A stretch of 64,000 nucleotides of DNA from CAZAPG01 sp964486935 (GTDB lineage Bacteria; Chloroflexota; Anaerolineae; 4572-78; J111), in NCBI GenBank assembly GCA_964486935.1, contig CAZAPG010000009.1, positions 112,211-176,210 on the forward strand. Reading direction: 5' to 3'. Shown here in pieces: positions 1-8,030 of the stretch. The first letter of the stretch is position 1; the number at the start of each line of letters is the position of its first letter. A model generated the notes under the pieces. That model was not told the origin of the DNA and made no database searches. It worked only from the letters and a program-made list of their open reading frames with translations. The translations under genes were made by a program, and so were the position numbers.

Positions 1-1
1 C

Positions 2-787
2 ATTGCCGCCACATCGCCGCCGGTGGTAGTGGTGCAAGCTCCCCAGGCTACCGCCCCCGTTGAAGAGGCAGCGGCGCAACCGACATTCACTCCCACGCCC
101 GCCCCGCCCACGCCCACCCTCATTATTCCAACAGCCACCACGCCGGCGCCAACCAGTGCGGCCACATTTACCCCAACGCCAACCGGCACGCTCCGGGCTG
201 CGGCTACGCCAACAACCCGCTTGACCGCAACCGGCACGTCAACGCCAACCCCCACTAATAGCCTCACCCCTTCCGGTTCGCCCCAAACGGCTACGCCTGC
301 GGTCGCTTCAACCCCAACCCGGCTCACTGCCCTAACCTCTGCCGACAGGCTGGCGGCCATTGAGACTGTAGAGCGGGCTAACGTGCTGCTGCAAAATGCC
401 ATCTCAAACCCCAATGAAGAGAACCTGGCTAATCTGGCTGCGCTCTGGCAAGATAGCGCCTACACCAAAGTAGAACAATTTGCTATTGGGCAGTACCAAA
501 AATACGCCAAACCCTTTACCGCCAGCTTTGAGTTTATCAGCCCGCCGGTTATTAGCCAGCAATCAACGCCCGCTCGATTGGTTGTGACCAGCCGGGAGCG
601 CTGGAGTTATGGCGGCACAAATTTTGATGAAGAAGCATTTGAATTTATTTACACCCTGAGTTTTAGGGACGACGCCTGGATTATCACATTCTACACCTAT
701 CGAAACTTGCCGCTGCCTACGCCCACTTTAATTTTAGTAACCCCAATCGCAACGCCTGCCGCCACCCCAACGGGCGCCGAAAATTAA
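2..787 (+). CDS. Thr/Pro-linker protein, 5' end outside the window
   Basis: The frame is open to the left edge, so this is the C-terminal 261 residues of a longer protein. The visible part starts with about 105 residues dominated by Pro, Thr and Ala (repeated TPTP and PTPT units), a typical extracytoplasmic spacer. A globular domain of roughly 150 residues follows, beginning near the LAAIETVERAN segment, with alternating helices and strands ending in WIITFYTYRN. It resembles the small NTF2-like/ARC6-IMS-type domains that end many Chloroflexota surface proteins and receptor kinases, but I cannot name the family firmly. A short Pro/Thr tail closes the protein. An internal GTG at 23 is unlikely to be the true start. 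No function is assigned; a membrane or kinase portion may lie upstream. Confidence 0.6.
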   Translation: MAATSPPVVVVQAPQATAPVEEAAAQPTFTPTPAPPTPTLIIPTATTPAPTSAATFTPTPTGTLRAAATPTTRLTATGTSTPTPTNSLTPSGSPQTATPAVASTPTRLTALTSADRLAAIETVERANVLLQNAISNPNEENLANLAALWQDSAYTKVEQFAIGQYQKYAKPFTASFEFISPPVISQQSTPARLVVTSRERWSYGGTNFDEEAFEFIYTLSFRDDAWIITFYTYRNLPLPTPTLILVTPIATPAATPTGAEN

Positions 788-847
788 CCTTGCGCCGGCT
801 CAATTTTGAGCCAGGGTTTGGATAAAACTCCTGCAAATTATTAATTA

Positions 848-876
848 TTGTCAAGAAAATGGGTCAATGTTATAAT
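848..876 (+). promoter_or_regulatory. sigma-70 type promoter for the BMP-family gene
   Basis: TTGTCA (848-853), 17 bp spacer, perfect TATAAT (871-876). Transcription would start near 883, leaving a leader of about 110 nt before the ATG at 995. I see no obvious riboswitch fold in that leader. Confidence 0.7.
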
Positions 877-994
877 GGGGTTAAGTTTGGGTTGATTTTA
901 TCCTCAGATTATCTCCCCACATGCGTATGGCTTAACACCAGATAACAACTGACTAACTGGATTTTCTGTTCAAATTTTAGTGAGGAACTGAAAA

Positions 995-1906
995 ATGTCC
1001 GACAAAATTAGAGTGGGCTTGCAGCTAAGTGTTGGTGGATTGGGAGACCAATCTTTTAATGACTCCGCTTACGCCGGACTTGAAGAAGCTCAAGAGATGT
1101 ACAATATTGAGTTTGAAACAGCTACCTGGCAAACCTCCGAGCTGAACAGTTCAAACCTTGAAAATTGGGCCAAAGCGGGCTACGATTTAATTATTGCCGT
1201 TGGGTATGGCAATGCCGAACCCATTAATCAGGTGGCGGCCAAATATCCCAACAATCGCTTTGCCATTGTCGATTACCCCGGCAAAGGGCCTAACGTCTGG
1301 TCTGCCACCTACCGCGAGTACGAAGGCGATTTTGTGGTGGGGGTGCTGGCCGCGCTGGTAACGCAAACCCGCATTGTGGGTTTTATGGGCGGCGGCGTCA
1401 CCCCGATAGTCCGCCGCATTGAGTTGGGCTTTGCCCAGGGGGTCAAAAATGTGGACCCTTCCATTAGTTTTATCTCTGATTACGTGGGAGATTTTGACGA
1501 CCCCGAAGGGGGACGCCTGCTGGCAGAAACGCAATTTACGCTGGGGGCGGATGTTATTTATCAGGTAGCGGGGCGGTGCGGTTTGGGCGCAATCGAAGCC
1601 GCCGAAAAGTTCAACAAATGGATTATCAGCACCGGCGGCGACCACAGCCACCTGGCCCCCAGAAACGTGCTGACCAGCCGGATTAAAAGTGTGGGCCGGC
1701 CCGTGCGCGATGTTATCGGGCTGGTGGTCGAGGGTAAATTTGAGGGCGGCGTGGTTAAAAGCTACGGCTTTGCCGAAGGCGGCCTGATGCTGGCGCCCAT
1801 TCGGCCCAGCGTGTCCAAAATAGTCACCCCACCTATTCAAAGCATTATGCAAGAAATTCAGGCCCAGGTAATTAGCGGCAAAATTAAAGTTGAGCTGGAA
1901 GATTAG
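995..1906 (+). CDS. BMP/PnrA-like substrate-binding protein without signal peptide
   Basis: 303 residues with the fold signature of the basic membrane protein (BMP, PnrA/Med) family of periplasmic-binding proteins, whose members bind nucleosides or related ligands for ABC transporters. The N-terminal stretch VGLQLSVGGLGDQSFN (about residues 7-22) matches the family's first strand and ligand loop. FMGGGVTPIVRRIELGFAQG near residue 130 and GRCGLGAIEAA near 190 match the later ligand-binding loops. Unlike classical members it starts directly with the first beta strand and has no signal peptide or lipobox. No permease or ATPase gene is adjacent. A GTGAGGAA Shine-Dalgarno region precedes the ATG. 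It may therefore be a cytoplasmic ligand-binding or sensor version. Family assignment is strong; the ligand is unknown. Confidence 0.85.
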   Translation: MSDKIRVGLQLSVGGLGDQSFNDSAYAGLEEAQEMYNIEFETATWQTSELNSSNLENWAKAGYDLIIAVGYGNAEPINQVAAKYPNNRFAIVDYPGKGPNVWSATYREYEGDFVVGVLAALVTQTRIVGFMGGGVTPIVRRIELGFAQGVKNVDPSISFISDYVGDFDDPEGGRLLAETQFTLGADVIYQVAGRCGLGAIEAAEKFNKWIISTGGDHSHLAPRNVLTSRIKSVGRPVRDVIGLVVEGKFEGGVVKSYGFAEGGLMLAPIRPSVSKIVTPPIQSIMQEIQAQVISGKIKVELED

Positions 1907-1921
1907 CCTGGGCGGTTACGG

Positions 1922-1957
1922 TAAAAGTCCCCCTCTATCTTCAAGGGGACTTTTTAT
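1922..1957. terminator. intrinsic terminator, usable in both directions
   Basis: AAAGTCCCC (1924-1932) pairs with GGGGACTTT (1945-1953), followed by a T-run and preceded by an A-run on the other side. It lies between two convergent genes and overlaps the last codons of the minus-strand gene. Confidence 0.85.
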
Positions 1958-2576
1958 TTTGGGCGTAAACTTTCAAAGCCTCTTGAATTTGTTGCGACAA
2001 ATCAATTTTTTGGTTTTGCGTGCCCAGCGATTCCGGCAGCAACACCACCGGGCCGTTATCGGTTTCCAGCGCCAGCCGCAATTGCTTAACATTGCGCGCG
2101 CCAATGGGGGGCGCCACTTTAACCCGGCGAATCGCCTCAAATGGTAACGCCTGCCGGCGGGTCGCGCCGGGCGGTTGGTAAATCAATTCTCCCCGCGCCT
2201 GATTCAAACAAATATAAGCCTCCAGCGCCTCGGCCTGGCGTTCTGCGGCCAAATGTCTGGCCGAAGCTCGACTGGCGATAATGGTGGTGACGCCCCAGGC
2301 CAGGGCCGGCAGCGCCAAAAAAGCGGCCACAAATAAAAATTTGGTTGCGCCGCTCCCCTCGCTAATTTTAAATGAAATGGCCAGCCCCGTTAGCAGTAAA
2401 ATAACTGCCAGCGCGCCTACCGGCCCCCAGGTTAGCCAGGCCAACCCCTGCACTACCGGCTCGCCCTTGATAATATAAACCTGCTCGCCAGGGCCGGCAG
2501 ACTCCTCATGCACGGTGGTTATCAGGCCGGTTGGCTTATTAACCACCAGCCACCAGGGGCGCCGGTAGTTGCTCAC
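1941..2576 (-). CDS. membrane protein of unknown function, two TM segments
   Basis: 211 residues. About 45 N-terminal residues are soluble (contains WWLVVNKPTG). Two hydrophobic helices follow (about residues 50-68 and 79-100), then a C-terminal cytoplasmic-type domain of about 110 residues containing FEAIRRVKVAPP and a strand-rich segment with LRLALETDNGPVVLLPES, reminiscent of a bacterial PH-like domain. The start is GTG and overlaps the TGA of the upstream DUF3054 gene as GTGA, so the two are translationally coupled. Function unknown. Confidence 0.7.
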   Translation of the reverse strand: MSNYRRPWWLVVNKPTGLITTVHEESAGPGEQVYIIKGEPVVQGLAWLTWGPVGALAVILLLTGLAISFKISEGSGATKFLFVAAFLALPALAWGVTTIIASRASARHLAAERQAEALEAYICLNQARGELIYQPPGATRRQALPFEAIRRVKVAPPIGARNVKQLRLALETDNGPVVLLPESLGTQNQKIDLSQQIQEALKVYAQNKKSP

Positions 2577-2995
2577 AAGTTGGTCCCTTCTGTGCCCCGG
2601 CGGTGATTAACCCACCAGATGTAGCCCAGCCGCCAAATTAAAGCCACTAACCCAATGTAAACCAGCGAGACCACGGCAAATATGGGGATGATGCCCCCCA
2701 TAATGGGCCGGCCTAAAAAGAGCGCCCGCAAAACCAGGGCTGCCGGTCCGGCCACGGCCCAGGCCAGCAGCAAACGGAGCGTCACTCTTTGCCAACTCTG
2801 ATAGATGGCAGGGGTGTAAATTCCAAACCAGGGGGTGATTGCAAACCAGCTAATGATAAACGGCACAGCCGTAGACAGGCTGGCAATGATATCGGTAATG
2901 GCCATGTTGTGGCTGCTTCGTCCAATCCAAACAAAGCTCAAAATAACCAGCAAATCACCCGCAATGAGCAAGGCTAAAGAATTTCTGTTTTTCAT
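2573..2995 (-). CDS. DUF3054 family membrane protein
   Basis: 140 residues, almost entirely hydrophobic, about four transmembrane helices with a short basic tail (NHRRG). The order GDLLVILSFVWIGRSSH, then the second helix ending in WFAITPWFG, then the WQRVTLRLLLAW segment is characteristic of DUF3054 proteins, integral membrane proteins of unknown function in Actinobacteria, Chloroflexota and haloarchaea. An AAAGGAGTT ribosome binding site lies a few bases before the ATG. It is first in a two-gene operon with the overlapping membrane protein downstream. Confidence 0.75.
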   Translation of the reverse strand: MKNRNSLALLIAGDLLVILSFVWIGRSSHNMAITDIIASLSTAVPFIISWFAITPWFGIYTPAIYQSWQRVTLRLLLAWAVAGPAALVLRALFLGRPIMGGIIPIFAVVSLVYIGLVALIWRLGYIWWVNHRRGTEGTNL

Positions 2996-3014
2996 AGGGT
3001 AACTCCTTTAAATA

Positions 3015-3043
3015 ATTTTAGTACAGCCAAAGTTAGCGGGCAA
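3015..3043 (-). promoter_or_regulatory. promoter of the DUF3054 operon
   Basis: Read on the minus strand: TTGCCC (3043-3038), 17 bp, TAAAAT (3020-3015). It sits about 20 bp upstream of the ATG at 2995, so the leader is very short but still includes the AAAGGAGTT site. Confidence 0.5.
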
Positions 3044-3089
3044 TAATTGTAGTCAATAATTTCCGGTAACATACCTGGCGCATAAATTC

Positions 3090-3188
3090 GGGTCTGTCCC
3101 AAATTTGGGGAACAGACTGGGGGTGCGGGGGTATCCCCCCGAATCCCCCCTGATTTGCCCCAAATTCCTAAAATTTGGGACGCACCCC
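3090..3188. repeat. dispersed palindromic repeat family A, two units
   Basis: Unit 1 (3090-3120) is a near-perfect palindrome: GTCTGT (3092-3097) and ACAGAC (3112-3117) flank CCCAAATTTGGGG. Unit 2 (3158-3188) ends in AAATTTGGGACGCACCCC. Related sequence occurs at 11816-11846 and 35317-35353, always in intergenic DNA. Confidence 0.75.
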
Positions 3189-3458
3189 ATAAATTCGGCT
3201 GATTGTTTGAACAGGCACATCTCAAAAAATGGACGAATGACCAAAAATGAAATCGGGCGGCAGGTTGAATGTCGCGCGTAAAAACCTGCTACCTGCCATT
3301 TGCAATTTGCGTTGTTGTTCAACTCAACATATCGACAATTTTTGTCAGTGTTGTGGCGCAAGCGATTCAACACCTTCAATATCTAGTAGGAGTCTATAAA
3401 TATCCCCCCAGATATGGTATTGGCTCTTGCTACGAGTCTTAGTATTATGACAAGCTAA

Positions 3459-3487
3459 TTGACACGCTATAAAAAGTTATGTAAAAT
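3459..3487 (+). promoter_or_regulatory. consensus promoter of the surface-protein operon
   Basis: Perfect TTGACA (3459-3464), 17 bp spacer, TAAAAT (3482-3487). Predicted start near 3494, giving an 87 nt leader to the ATG at 3581. This helps reject an upstream in-frame start at 3500. Confidence 0.75.
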
Positions 3488-3580
3488 ACATATGTAAAGT
3501 TGGCGTATTGCCGCCAGTGTCGAGATTGGGTCCAGTTCACCCCAGGCCCAACCGGCCGGTTACTTGAGAGGAGAATTCAA

Positions 3581-4654
3581 ATGAGGGATAATGCCATCAA
3601 CGCCAGGATAATTTTGAGCGTAATTATTATAGTGGGCGTTCTCATTTACGGGCCTGGTCCGGCCTATTCGCAGCAGGGCAATATTCAAAACCTGATTGTC
3701 AACGGGGGTTTTGAAGGCGGTTTTCAAGAAGAATTTGGCGTAGCCTATGGCTGGGGCGGGTTTAGTAACGGCAATGCGGTGGTTGGCTGGAATTTTGACG
3801 ACTGGGAGGCCGTAGTTGTAAACGGCAAATACTCCCAACGCATTGAAATTACAGATGCCCAGGCCTTAAACCGCTACGCCGGAATTTACCAGATTATTCC
3901 GGTTGTGCCCGGCCAGCAGTATAAACTGACCATCAAGGGGCTGATTCGTTCCTCGGAGGGCGATATTGCCCAATCTGATTACGGTTATCGGCTGCAATAT
4001 GCCATCGACCAGAAGGGCAGCACCGCCTGGGAACTGGTCAACGAGGCTGCCTGGAATGAACTCCCCTGGGATGAGCAGCCCATGACCGGCCCGCCCGGCG
4101 GCGCATTTAATATTGACACCTATGAAACAACCATTACTGCCCAAAGCGACAAACTGACCCTCTTTATCAGGGGTTGGAAAAAATGGATTAACCAGGGCAG
4201 CGGCGTGTACAACCTGGATGAAATAAGCTTTGTCGGCCCGGCCCCGGAGGGCTTTCAGGCTCCCGTAGCCGCAGCCGCCTCGCTGGGTCAGGCCGAAGAG
4301 GCGCAGCCCCAGCCGGAAGTTGAGGCCCAAACCCAGGCTTCGGAAGCAGATGTTGAGCCTGTTGTTGAAGAGACGCTTCCCGAAGCCGCGCCGCAAAGCA
4401 ACGAGTCTGTTGAAAGCGCCACCTCAGCCGAGGCTCCGGCCAGCAGTAGCTCTGCCCAAAGCCAAATTTCGGTGCAGGCCAATCAGGCTCCCCAGCAGGG
4501 CGTGTCGCCCCAGCCGGAAAGCGCCGAGTTGCCGGTTTCCGGCCAAGGCAGCGTCGATACAAATTATGTGGTTATTTTGGGGGGAAGCCTGCTGTTGGTT
4601 TTGGTGGCGGCGGCTGTTGTGGCAACCGTTCGCTGGCGCAATGCGGCGGAATAA
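3581..4654 (+). CDS. secreted carbohydrate-binding-like protein with LPVSG anchor
   Basis: 357 residues from the ATG that follows a GAGAGGAGA ribosome binding site. Residues 1-31 form a signal peptide (IILSVIIIVGVLIYGPGP) ending near AYSQQG. LIVNGGFEGGF starts a jelly-roll domain of the CBM4/9 type (about residues 35-210): 'NGGFE', WNFDDWEAVVVNGKYSQRIE and VVPGQQYKLTIKG are typical beta strands of that fold. A Glu/Gln/Ala-rich linker of about 90 residues follows. The C terminus has LPVSG, a hydrophobic helix (VVILGGSLLLVLVAAAVVA) and a basic tail RWRN, the three parts of a sortase sorting signal with Ser in place of Thr. It is first in an operon with the PA14 protein. Role inferred: surface-attached glycan binding. 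No sortase gene is present here. Confidence 0.75.
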   Translation: MRDNAINARIILSVIIIVGVLIYGPGPAYSQQGNIQNLIVNGGFEGGFQEEFGVAYGWGGFSNGNAVVGWNFDDWEAVVVNGKYSQRIEITDAQALNRYAGIYQIIPVVPGQQYKLTIKGLIRSSEGDIAQSDYGYRLQYAIDQKGSTAWELVNEAAWNELPWDEQPMTGPPGGAFNIDTYETTITAQSDKLTLFIRGWKKWINQGSGVYNLDEISFVGPAPEGFQAPVAAAASLGQAEEAQPQPEVEAQTQASEADVEPVVEETLPEAAPQSNESVESATSAEAPASSSSAQSQISVQANQAPQQGVSPQPESAELPVSGQGSVDTNYVVILGGSLLLVLVAAAVVATVRWRNAAE

Positions 4655-4701
4655 TCGCCGGCCAATTAATCTGTCTCCCAAGAGATTGCAAGGAGATTAA
4701 T

Positions 4702-6009
4702 ATGAAGAAATCCACCTGGGTTATATTTGCTTTTTTACTGATAGTCCTGGCTATTCCATTGGACTCTCAGGCAGCCACGCTGAGGCAGAAAACGTCTAAC
4801 TGGCAGGCGGAATATTATGATAACGCCAGCCTGTCGGGACAACCCAGAATCAGCCGGGTTGATGCCAATATAAACCACAACTGGGGGACCGGCTCTCCGG
4901 CCCTGGAAATTCCCCGCGATAATTTTTCGGCCCGCTGGACGACCAGACGCCATCTGGAAAAAGGTAGTTATCTGTTTATTCTCAACGTTGACGATGGCGC
5001 CCGGGTGTGGCTAAACGGCAACCTGATTATTGATGCCTGGGATATTGGCCGTAAAGAAAAAATTCAGGCCAAGATACGGATTGACACCACCGGCAACCAT
5101 GAGATTCAGGTAGCCTACTTTGAGAACACCGGCGAAGCCAGCATTAACCTGGAGATATTGCAACTGGGCGGCGAAAAAGATATTGTTGGGGCCTGGGTAG
5201 GTCAATATTACAGCAACAAAGATTTGCAGGGCGAACCGGTGGTCACCCGCCAGGATGGCGGCATCCGTTTTAACTGGGGCTATGAGTCGCCCCACGCCAA
5301 AGTGCCGCGCGATAACTTCTCGGTGCGCTGGACGCGCTCCATTTACCTGAAAGAGGGCAAGTACCTGTTCAGGGTTCAGCACGATGACGGCATGCGTATT
5401 TACGTTGACGGCAAAATTATTTACGACTCCTGGTTTGACCAGGCGGTAACTTACACCACCGCCGTTGTGCCGCTTAAAGAAGGCTTTCGCACTTTTGTGG
5501 TAGAATTTTACGACCACATCGGCGACGCCGTGGCCCAGGTAATGATTGACGAAGACCCCGGCAATTACCAGGATGACGACCCCACCAGAGATGGCGTGGG
5601 CATAACGGTTGATAATAACAGCGCCAACTTTAGCTGGAGCGGCTCTAACCGCTTTAGCGGGCGCGGCGGTTATGGCGGCGATTTCTACTGGACAAACAAT
5701 AACACCTCCAACACGCTCAATACGGGCCGCTGGAATGCGCCCATTTCAACCCCCGGCAATTACGAGGTGTTTGCCTACATTCCACGCGACCACTCAACCA
5801 GCACTAACGCTCGCTACCGAATTTACCACTTTGGCCGCTTTGTTGAGCGGCGGCTAAACCAGAGCCAATACAGCAATGAGTTTGTAAGTTTGGGCATCTA
5901 CTATTTTGATGCCAAGAGCGAAGAGTTTGTGGTTCTGTTCGACAGCACCGGCGAGGCCGCCGGCAGCACCCAAATTGCCTTTGACGCGATGAGGTTTGTA
6001 AAACGATAA
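4702..6009 (+). CDS. secreted protein with two PA14 domains and a golvesin-like C-terminal domain
   Basis: 435 residues. A signal peptide covers residues 1-24 (cut after SQA). Two PA14-type beta-barrels follow: residues about 33-150 (WQAEYYDNASLSGQP, then VDDGARVWLNGNLIID) and about 160-285 (WVGQYYSNKDLQGEP, then HDDGMRIYVDGKIIYDSW). In both, the 'DDG.R...(N/D)G' loop that binds calcium and sugar in PA14 adhesins is present. The last 130 residues (ITVDNNSANFSW to AFDAMRFVKR) resemble the golvesin/Xly carbohydrate-binding C-terminal domain. There is no anchor. The start has a strong AAGGAGATTAAT site. It lies 47 bp after the LPVSG protein and shares its promoter; together they look like a glycan-binding surface pair. 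Confidence 0.8.
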   Translation: MKKSTWVIFAFLLIVLAIPLDSQAATLRQKTSNWQAEYYDNASLSGQPRISRVDANINHNWGTGSPALEIPRDNFSARWTTRRHLEKGSYLFILNVDDGARVWLNGNLIIDAWDIGRKEKIQAKIRIDTTGNHEIQVAYFENTGEASINLEILQLGGEKDIVGAWVGQYYSNKDLQGEPVVTRQDGGIRFNWGYESPHAKVPRDNFSVRWTRSIYLKEGKYLFRVQHDDGMRIYVDGKIIYDSWFDQAVTYTTAVVPLKEGFRTFVVEFYDHIGDAVAQVMIDEDPGNYQDDDPTRDGVGITVDNNSANFSWSGSNRFSGRGGYGGDFYWTNNNTSNTLNTGRWNAPISTPGNYEVFAYIPRDHSTSTNARYRIYHFGRFVERRLNQSQYSNEFVSLGIYYFDAKSEEFVVLFDSTGEAAGSTQIAFDAMRFVKR

Positions 6010-6028
6010 CCCGGTGCCGGTAAAAGCA

Positions 6029-6067
6029 AAAAGCCTCTGCGAAAGTTGTCGCAGAGGCTTTTTTTGT
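6029..6067. terminator. intrinsic terminator between convergent genes
   Basis: AAGCCTCTGCGA (6031-6042) pairs with TCGCAGAGGCTT (6049-6060), followed by a run of Ts and preceded by an A-run, so it can stop both the PA14 operon and the fbp transcript. Confidence 0.9.
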
Positions 6068-6120
6068 TAATGTTTGACTACCCTATTGTTGGCTTCAACC
6101 GCGCCGGCAGGCTACCGGGC

Positions 6121-7152
6121 CTATCCGTCGTATCTGGCAATATATTCTTCGGCCTTTTCTACCAGCTCTCGGTTGCCTACATACAGCGGCGTGCGTTGGT
6201 GCAATTCGGTGGGTTGAACCTCTCTAATGGGGCCGCGCCCGGTAGAGGCGTAGCCGCCGGCCTGCTCGATAATAAAACTCATCGGAATGGCCTCGTACAG
6301 CAGCCGCAGTTTGCCGTTGGGCGCTTTGCTATCGGCCGGGTAGTAAAAGACGCCGCCCCCCAATAAATTACGGTGAATATCGGCAATCATCGAGCCAATG
6401 TAGCGCAGCGACAGGGCGCGGCCATTGTTCTCCTCACCCTGTAGCCAACTGGTGTAATGTTTGACGCCTTCGCTCCAGCGTTTGTGGTAGCCCTGATTGG
6501 CGCTGTAATATTTGGGCGGCTCCGGCAGCCGAATATTTGGGTGCGATAGCAAAAACTCGCCAATGCTGGGGTCAAGCGTAAAACCGTGTACGCCATCGCC
6601 GGTGCTGTAGACAAACATGGTGCTGGAGCCATACACCAGATAGCCGGCCGCCACAACATCAACCCCTTTTTGCAAACAATCCTCCAGCGTGCCCGGCCCC
6701 GAGGGGGTTTTGCGCCGAAAAATGGCAAAGATGGTGCCAACGCTCACGTTGAAATCAATATTCGATGACCCATCCAGCGGGTCAAACAGCAGCACGTATT
6801 TGCCGGTGGGGTACTTATCGGGGATAGCAATGGGGTCTCGCTCCTCTTCCGACCCCATCACGGCCAACCGGCCGGTGTGGTCGTTAAGCTGAAAGATGAT
6901 GCGTTGGGCGTAGACATCTAATTTTTTGACCTCTTCGCCCTGCACGTTTTCCTCGCCGGTGCCGCCCAAAATATTGGCCAAACCGGCCCGGGTGGTGCGG
7001 CTGGCAATCAACTTGCCGGCCAGGGCCATATCATATAGCAGGCTGGTCAGGGTACCGGTGGCATCGGGAAAATCCGCCTGCCTGTCAAGAATATGCCGCT
7101 CGATTGTGATAATTCTGTTGTGAGGTTTTATGCTGGCAGACGCCATCGTCAT
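6121..7152 (-). CDS. fbp: fructose-1,6-bisphosphatase, class I
   Basis: 343 residues, the usual length of the class I family. The enzyme removes the 1-phosphate from fructose-1,6-bisphosphate in gluconeogenesis. The metal-binding signature DPLDGSSNID is at residues 124-133, preceded by the acidic MGSEEE motif near 99-104. Substrate-loop motifs YIGSMIADIHRNLLGGG and GKLRLLYEAIPMSFIIEQAGG are intact in the C-terminal half. The ATG at 7152 has GGAGATAA just in front; a second ATG two codons later is also possible. It is a single gene, convergent with the surface operon. On the minus strand a TTGACA lies at 7198-7193 but no good -10 hexamer follows at 17 bp. Confidence 0.95.
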   Translation of the reverse strand: MTMASASIKPHNRIITIERHILDRQADFPDATGTLTSLLYDMALAGKLIASRTTRAGLANILGGTGEENVQGEEVKKLDVYAQRIIFQLNDHTGRLAVMGSEEERDPIAIPDKYPTGKYVLLFDPLDGSSNIDFNVSVGTIFAIFRRKTPSGPGTLEDCLQKGVDVVAAGYLVYGSSTMFVYSTGDGVHGFTLDPSIGEFLLSHPNIRLPEPPKYYSANQGYHKRWSEGVKHYTSWLQGEENNGRALSLRYIGSMIADIHRNLLGGGVFYYPADSKAPNGKLRLLYEAIPMSFIIEQAGGYASTGRGPIREVQPTELHQRTPLYVGNRELVEKAEEYIARYDG

Positions 7153-7367
7153 TTATCTCCTGTTTTGTATAATTATTCAGCGTAAGATAGCGTGTCAATT
7201 ATAATCAAGCTGCCCATCCTGACAAAATGGCTTAATTCTTTCGGAATTTGGAGCCGGCGCTGCTCATTTAAAAATCAAGCAACCGTCCAGCACCTCAACA
7301 TATAGCACCCTATGTTAGTTACACCCCCACATCTTGTGCTCACCTAAAAAATATTGCTCCATTTATT
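7153..7367. other. intergenic region between divergent fbp and HNH genes
   Basis: AT-rich, no open frame with coding character. It carries the upstream sequence of fbp and, at its right end, leads into the promoter of the HNH gene. I see no structured RNA. Confidence 0.5.
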
Positions 7368-7396
7368 TTGACCCGGCAAATTGAGTTTGATATAAT
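7368..7396 (+). promoter_or_regulatory. promoter of the HNH endonuclease gene
   Basis: TTGACC (7368-7373), 17 bp spacer, perfect TATAAT (7391-7396). Confidence 0.75.
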
Positions 7397-7453
7397 ACCA
7401 GCCAAATTTTGCCCTCTCCCTAGCGTTCAACATGGAGGTGGCCTCTGGGACAG

Positions 7454-7948
7454 GTGCTGGTTTTAAACGCCACTTACGAACCGTTAAGTGTTGTTTCGGT
7501 AAAGCGCGCGGTTGTTCTTTTGCTCAAAGAAAAGGCCGAATTAATTGAAGCGGCTCAGGCCAAACTGCGCTCCGAAAACTTTAGTTTGCCCAGGCCGCTG
7601 GTCATCCGCCTGGTTTACTACGTTAAAATTCCTCGCCGAATTTCCCTGCCTGTTACCCGCAAAACCATTCTTGCCAGAGATAATTACACCTGCCAGTACT
7701 GCAACACCCTTCCGCCCAAACAGTTGCTCACGGTTGACCACGTGCTGCCGCGCTCCCGAGGCGGCAAAACTACCTGGGAAAATGTTGTGACCGCCTGCCA
7801 AACGTGCAATGGCCGCAAGGGCAATCGCACGCCCATCGAGGCCGGCATGAAGCTGATGAGTGAACCCAGGCGGCCCCGCTATATTGCCATTGCCGCCCTG
7901 GCCAATTTTGAAGCCCGCCAGGCCTGGACAAAATACATGTGGGATTGA
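7454..7948 (+). CDS. HNH endonuclease
   Basis: 164 residues. An N-terminal part with VLNATYEPLSVVSVKRAVVL is followed by an HNH domain (about residues 68-130). This has DNYTCQYCN (first Cys pair), the LTVDHVLPRSRGG core with catalytic His, and WENVVTACQTCNGRKGNRTP (Asn and second Cys pair), so the zinc-stabilised beta-beta-alpha-metal site is complete. Many bacteria carry this conserved solo family; its cellular role is unsettled. Start choice is open. The GTG at 7454 lies 15 bp from the GGAGG at 7434, whereas a CTG at 7445 has ideal spacing and would restore the usual M-x-x-VLVLNA N terminus of homologues. A terminator follows. Confidence 0.85.
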   Translation: MLVLNATYEPLSVVSVKRAVVLLLKEKAELIEAAQAKLRSENFSLPRPLVIRLVYYVKIPRRISLPVTRKTILARDNYTCQYCNTLPPKQLLTVDHVLPRSRGGKTTWENVVTACQTCNGRKGNRTPIEAGMKLMSEPRRPRYIAIAALANFEARQAWTKYMWD

Positions 7949-7973
7949 CTCTTACCGGCCAAATAAGTATGCT

Positions 7974-8007
7974 TGCCTCTGTACCTGCCGGGCAGAGGCC
8001 TTTTTTT
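7974..8007 (+). terminator. intrinsic terminator after the HNH gene
   Basis: GCCTCTG (7975-7981) pairs with CAGAGGC (7993-7999), followed by CTTTTTTT. It ends 24 bp before the next start codon. Confidence 0.85.
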
Positions 8008-8030
8008 GTATCAAAGATGAAGGTCAATAA

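Larger units (their letters stand above)
2996..3458. other. intergenic region with palindromic repeats
   Basis: About 460 bases between divergent genes. It holds the promoter of the DUF3054 gene (3015-3043) and two copies of the GGGTCTGTCC/AAATTTGGGA repeat (3090-3188), separated by C-rich and G-rich runs. From 3240 to 3458 I see nothing recognisable apart from AT-rich sequence leading into the next promoter. Short open frames here have no coding character. Confidence 0.6.

Noticed and set aside
1187..1852. Long minus-strand open frame opposite the BMP gene
   Set aside because: Antisense shadow with no ribosome site; its amino-acid make-up (His, Asn, Gly-rich) is what codon bias of the opposite gene produces. 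The same holds for the long frames opposite glpK (35501-37051), glpA (37179-38591) and nadE (52684-53814).
3500..3580. Upstream extension of the LPVSG protein to 3500
   Set aside because: The extension has no signal-peptide logic; the ATG at 3581 has a strong ribosome site and starts the signal peptide directly.
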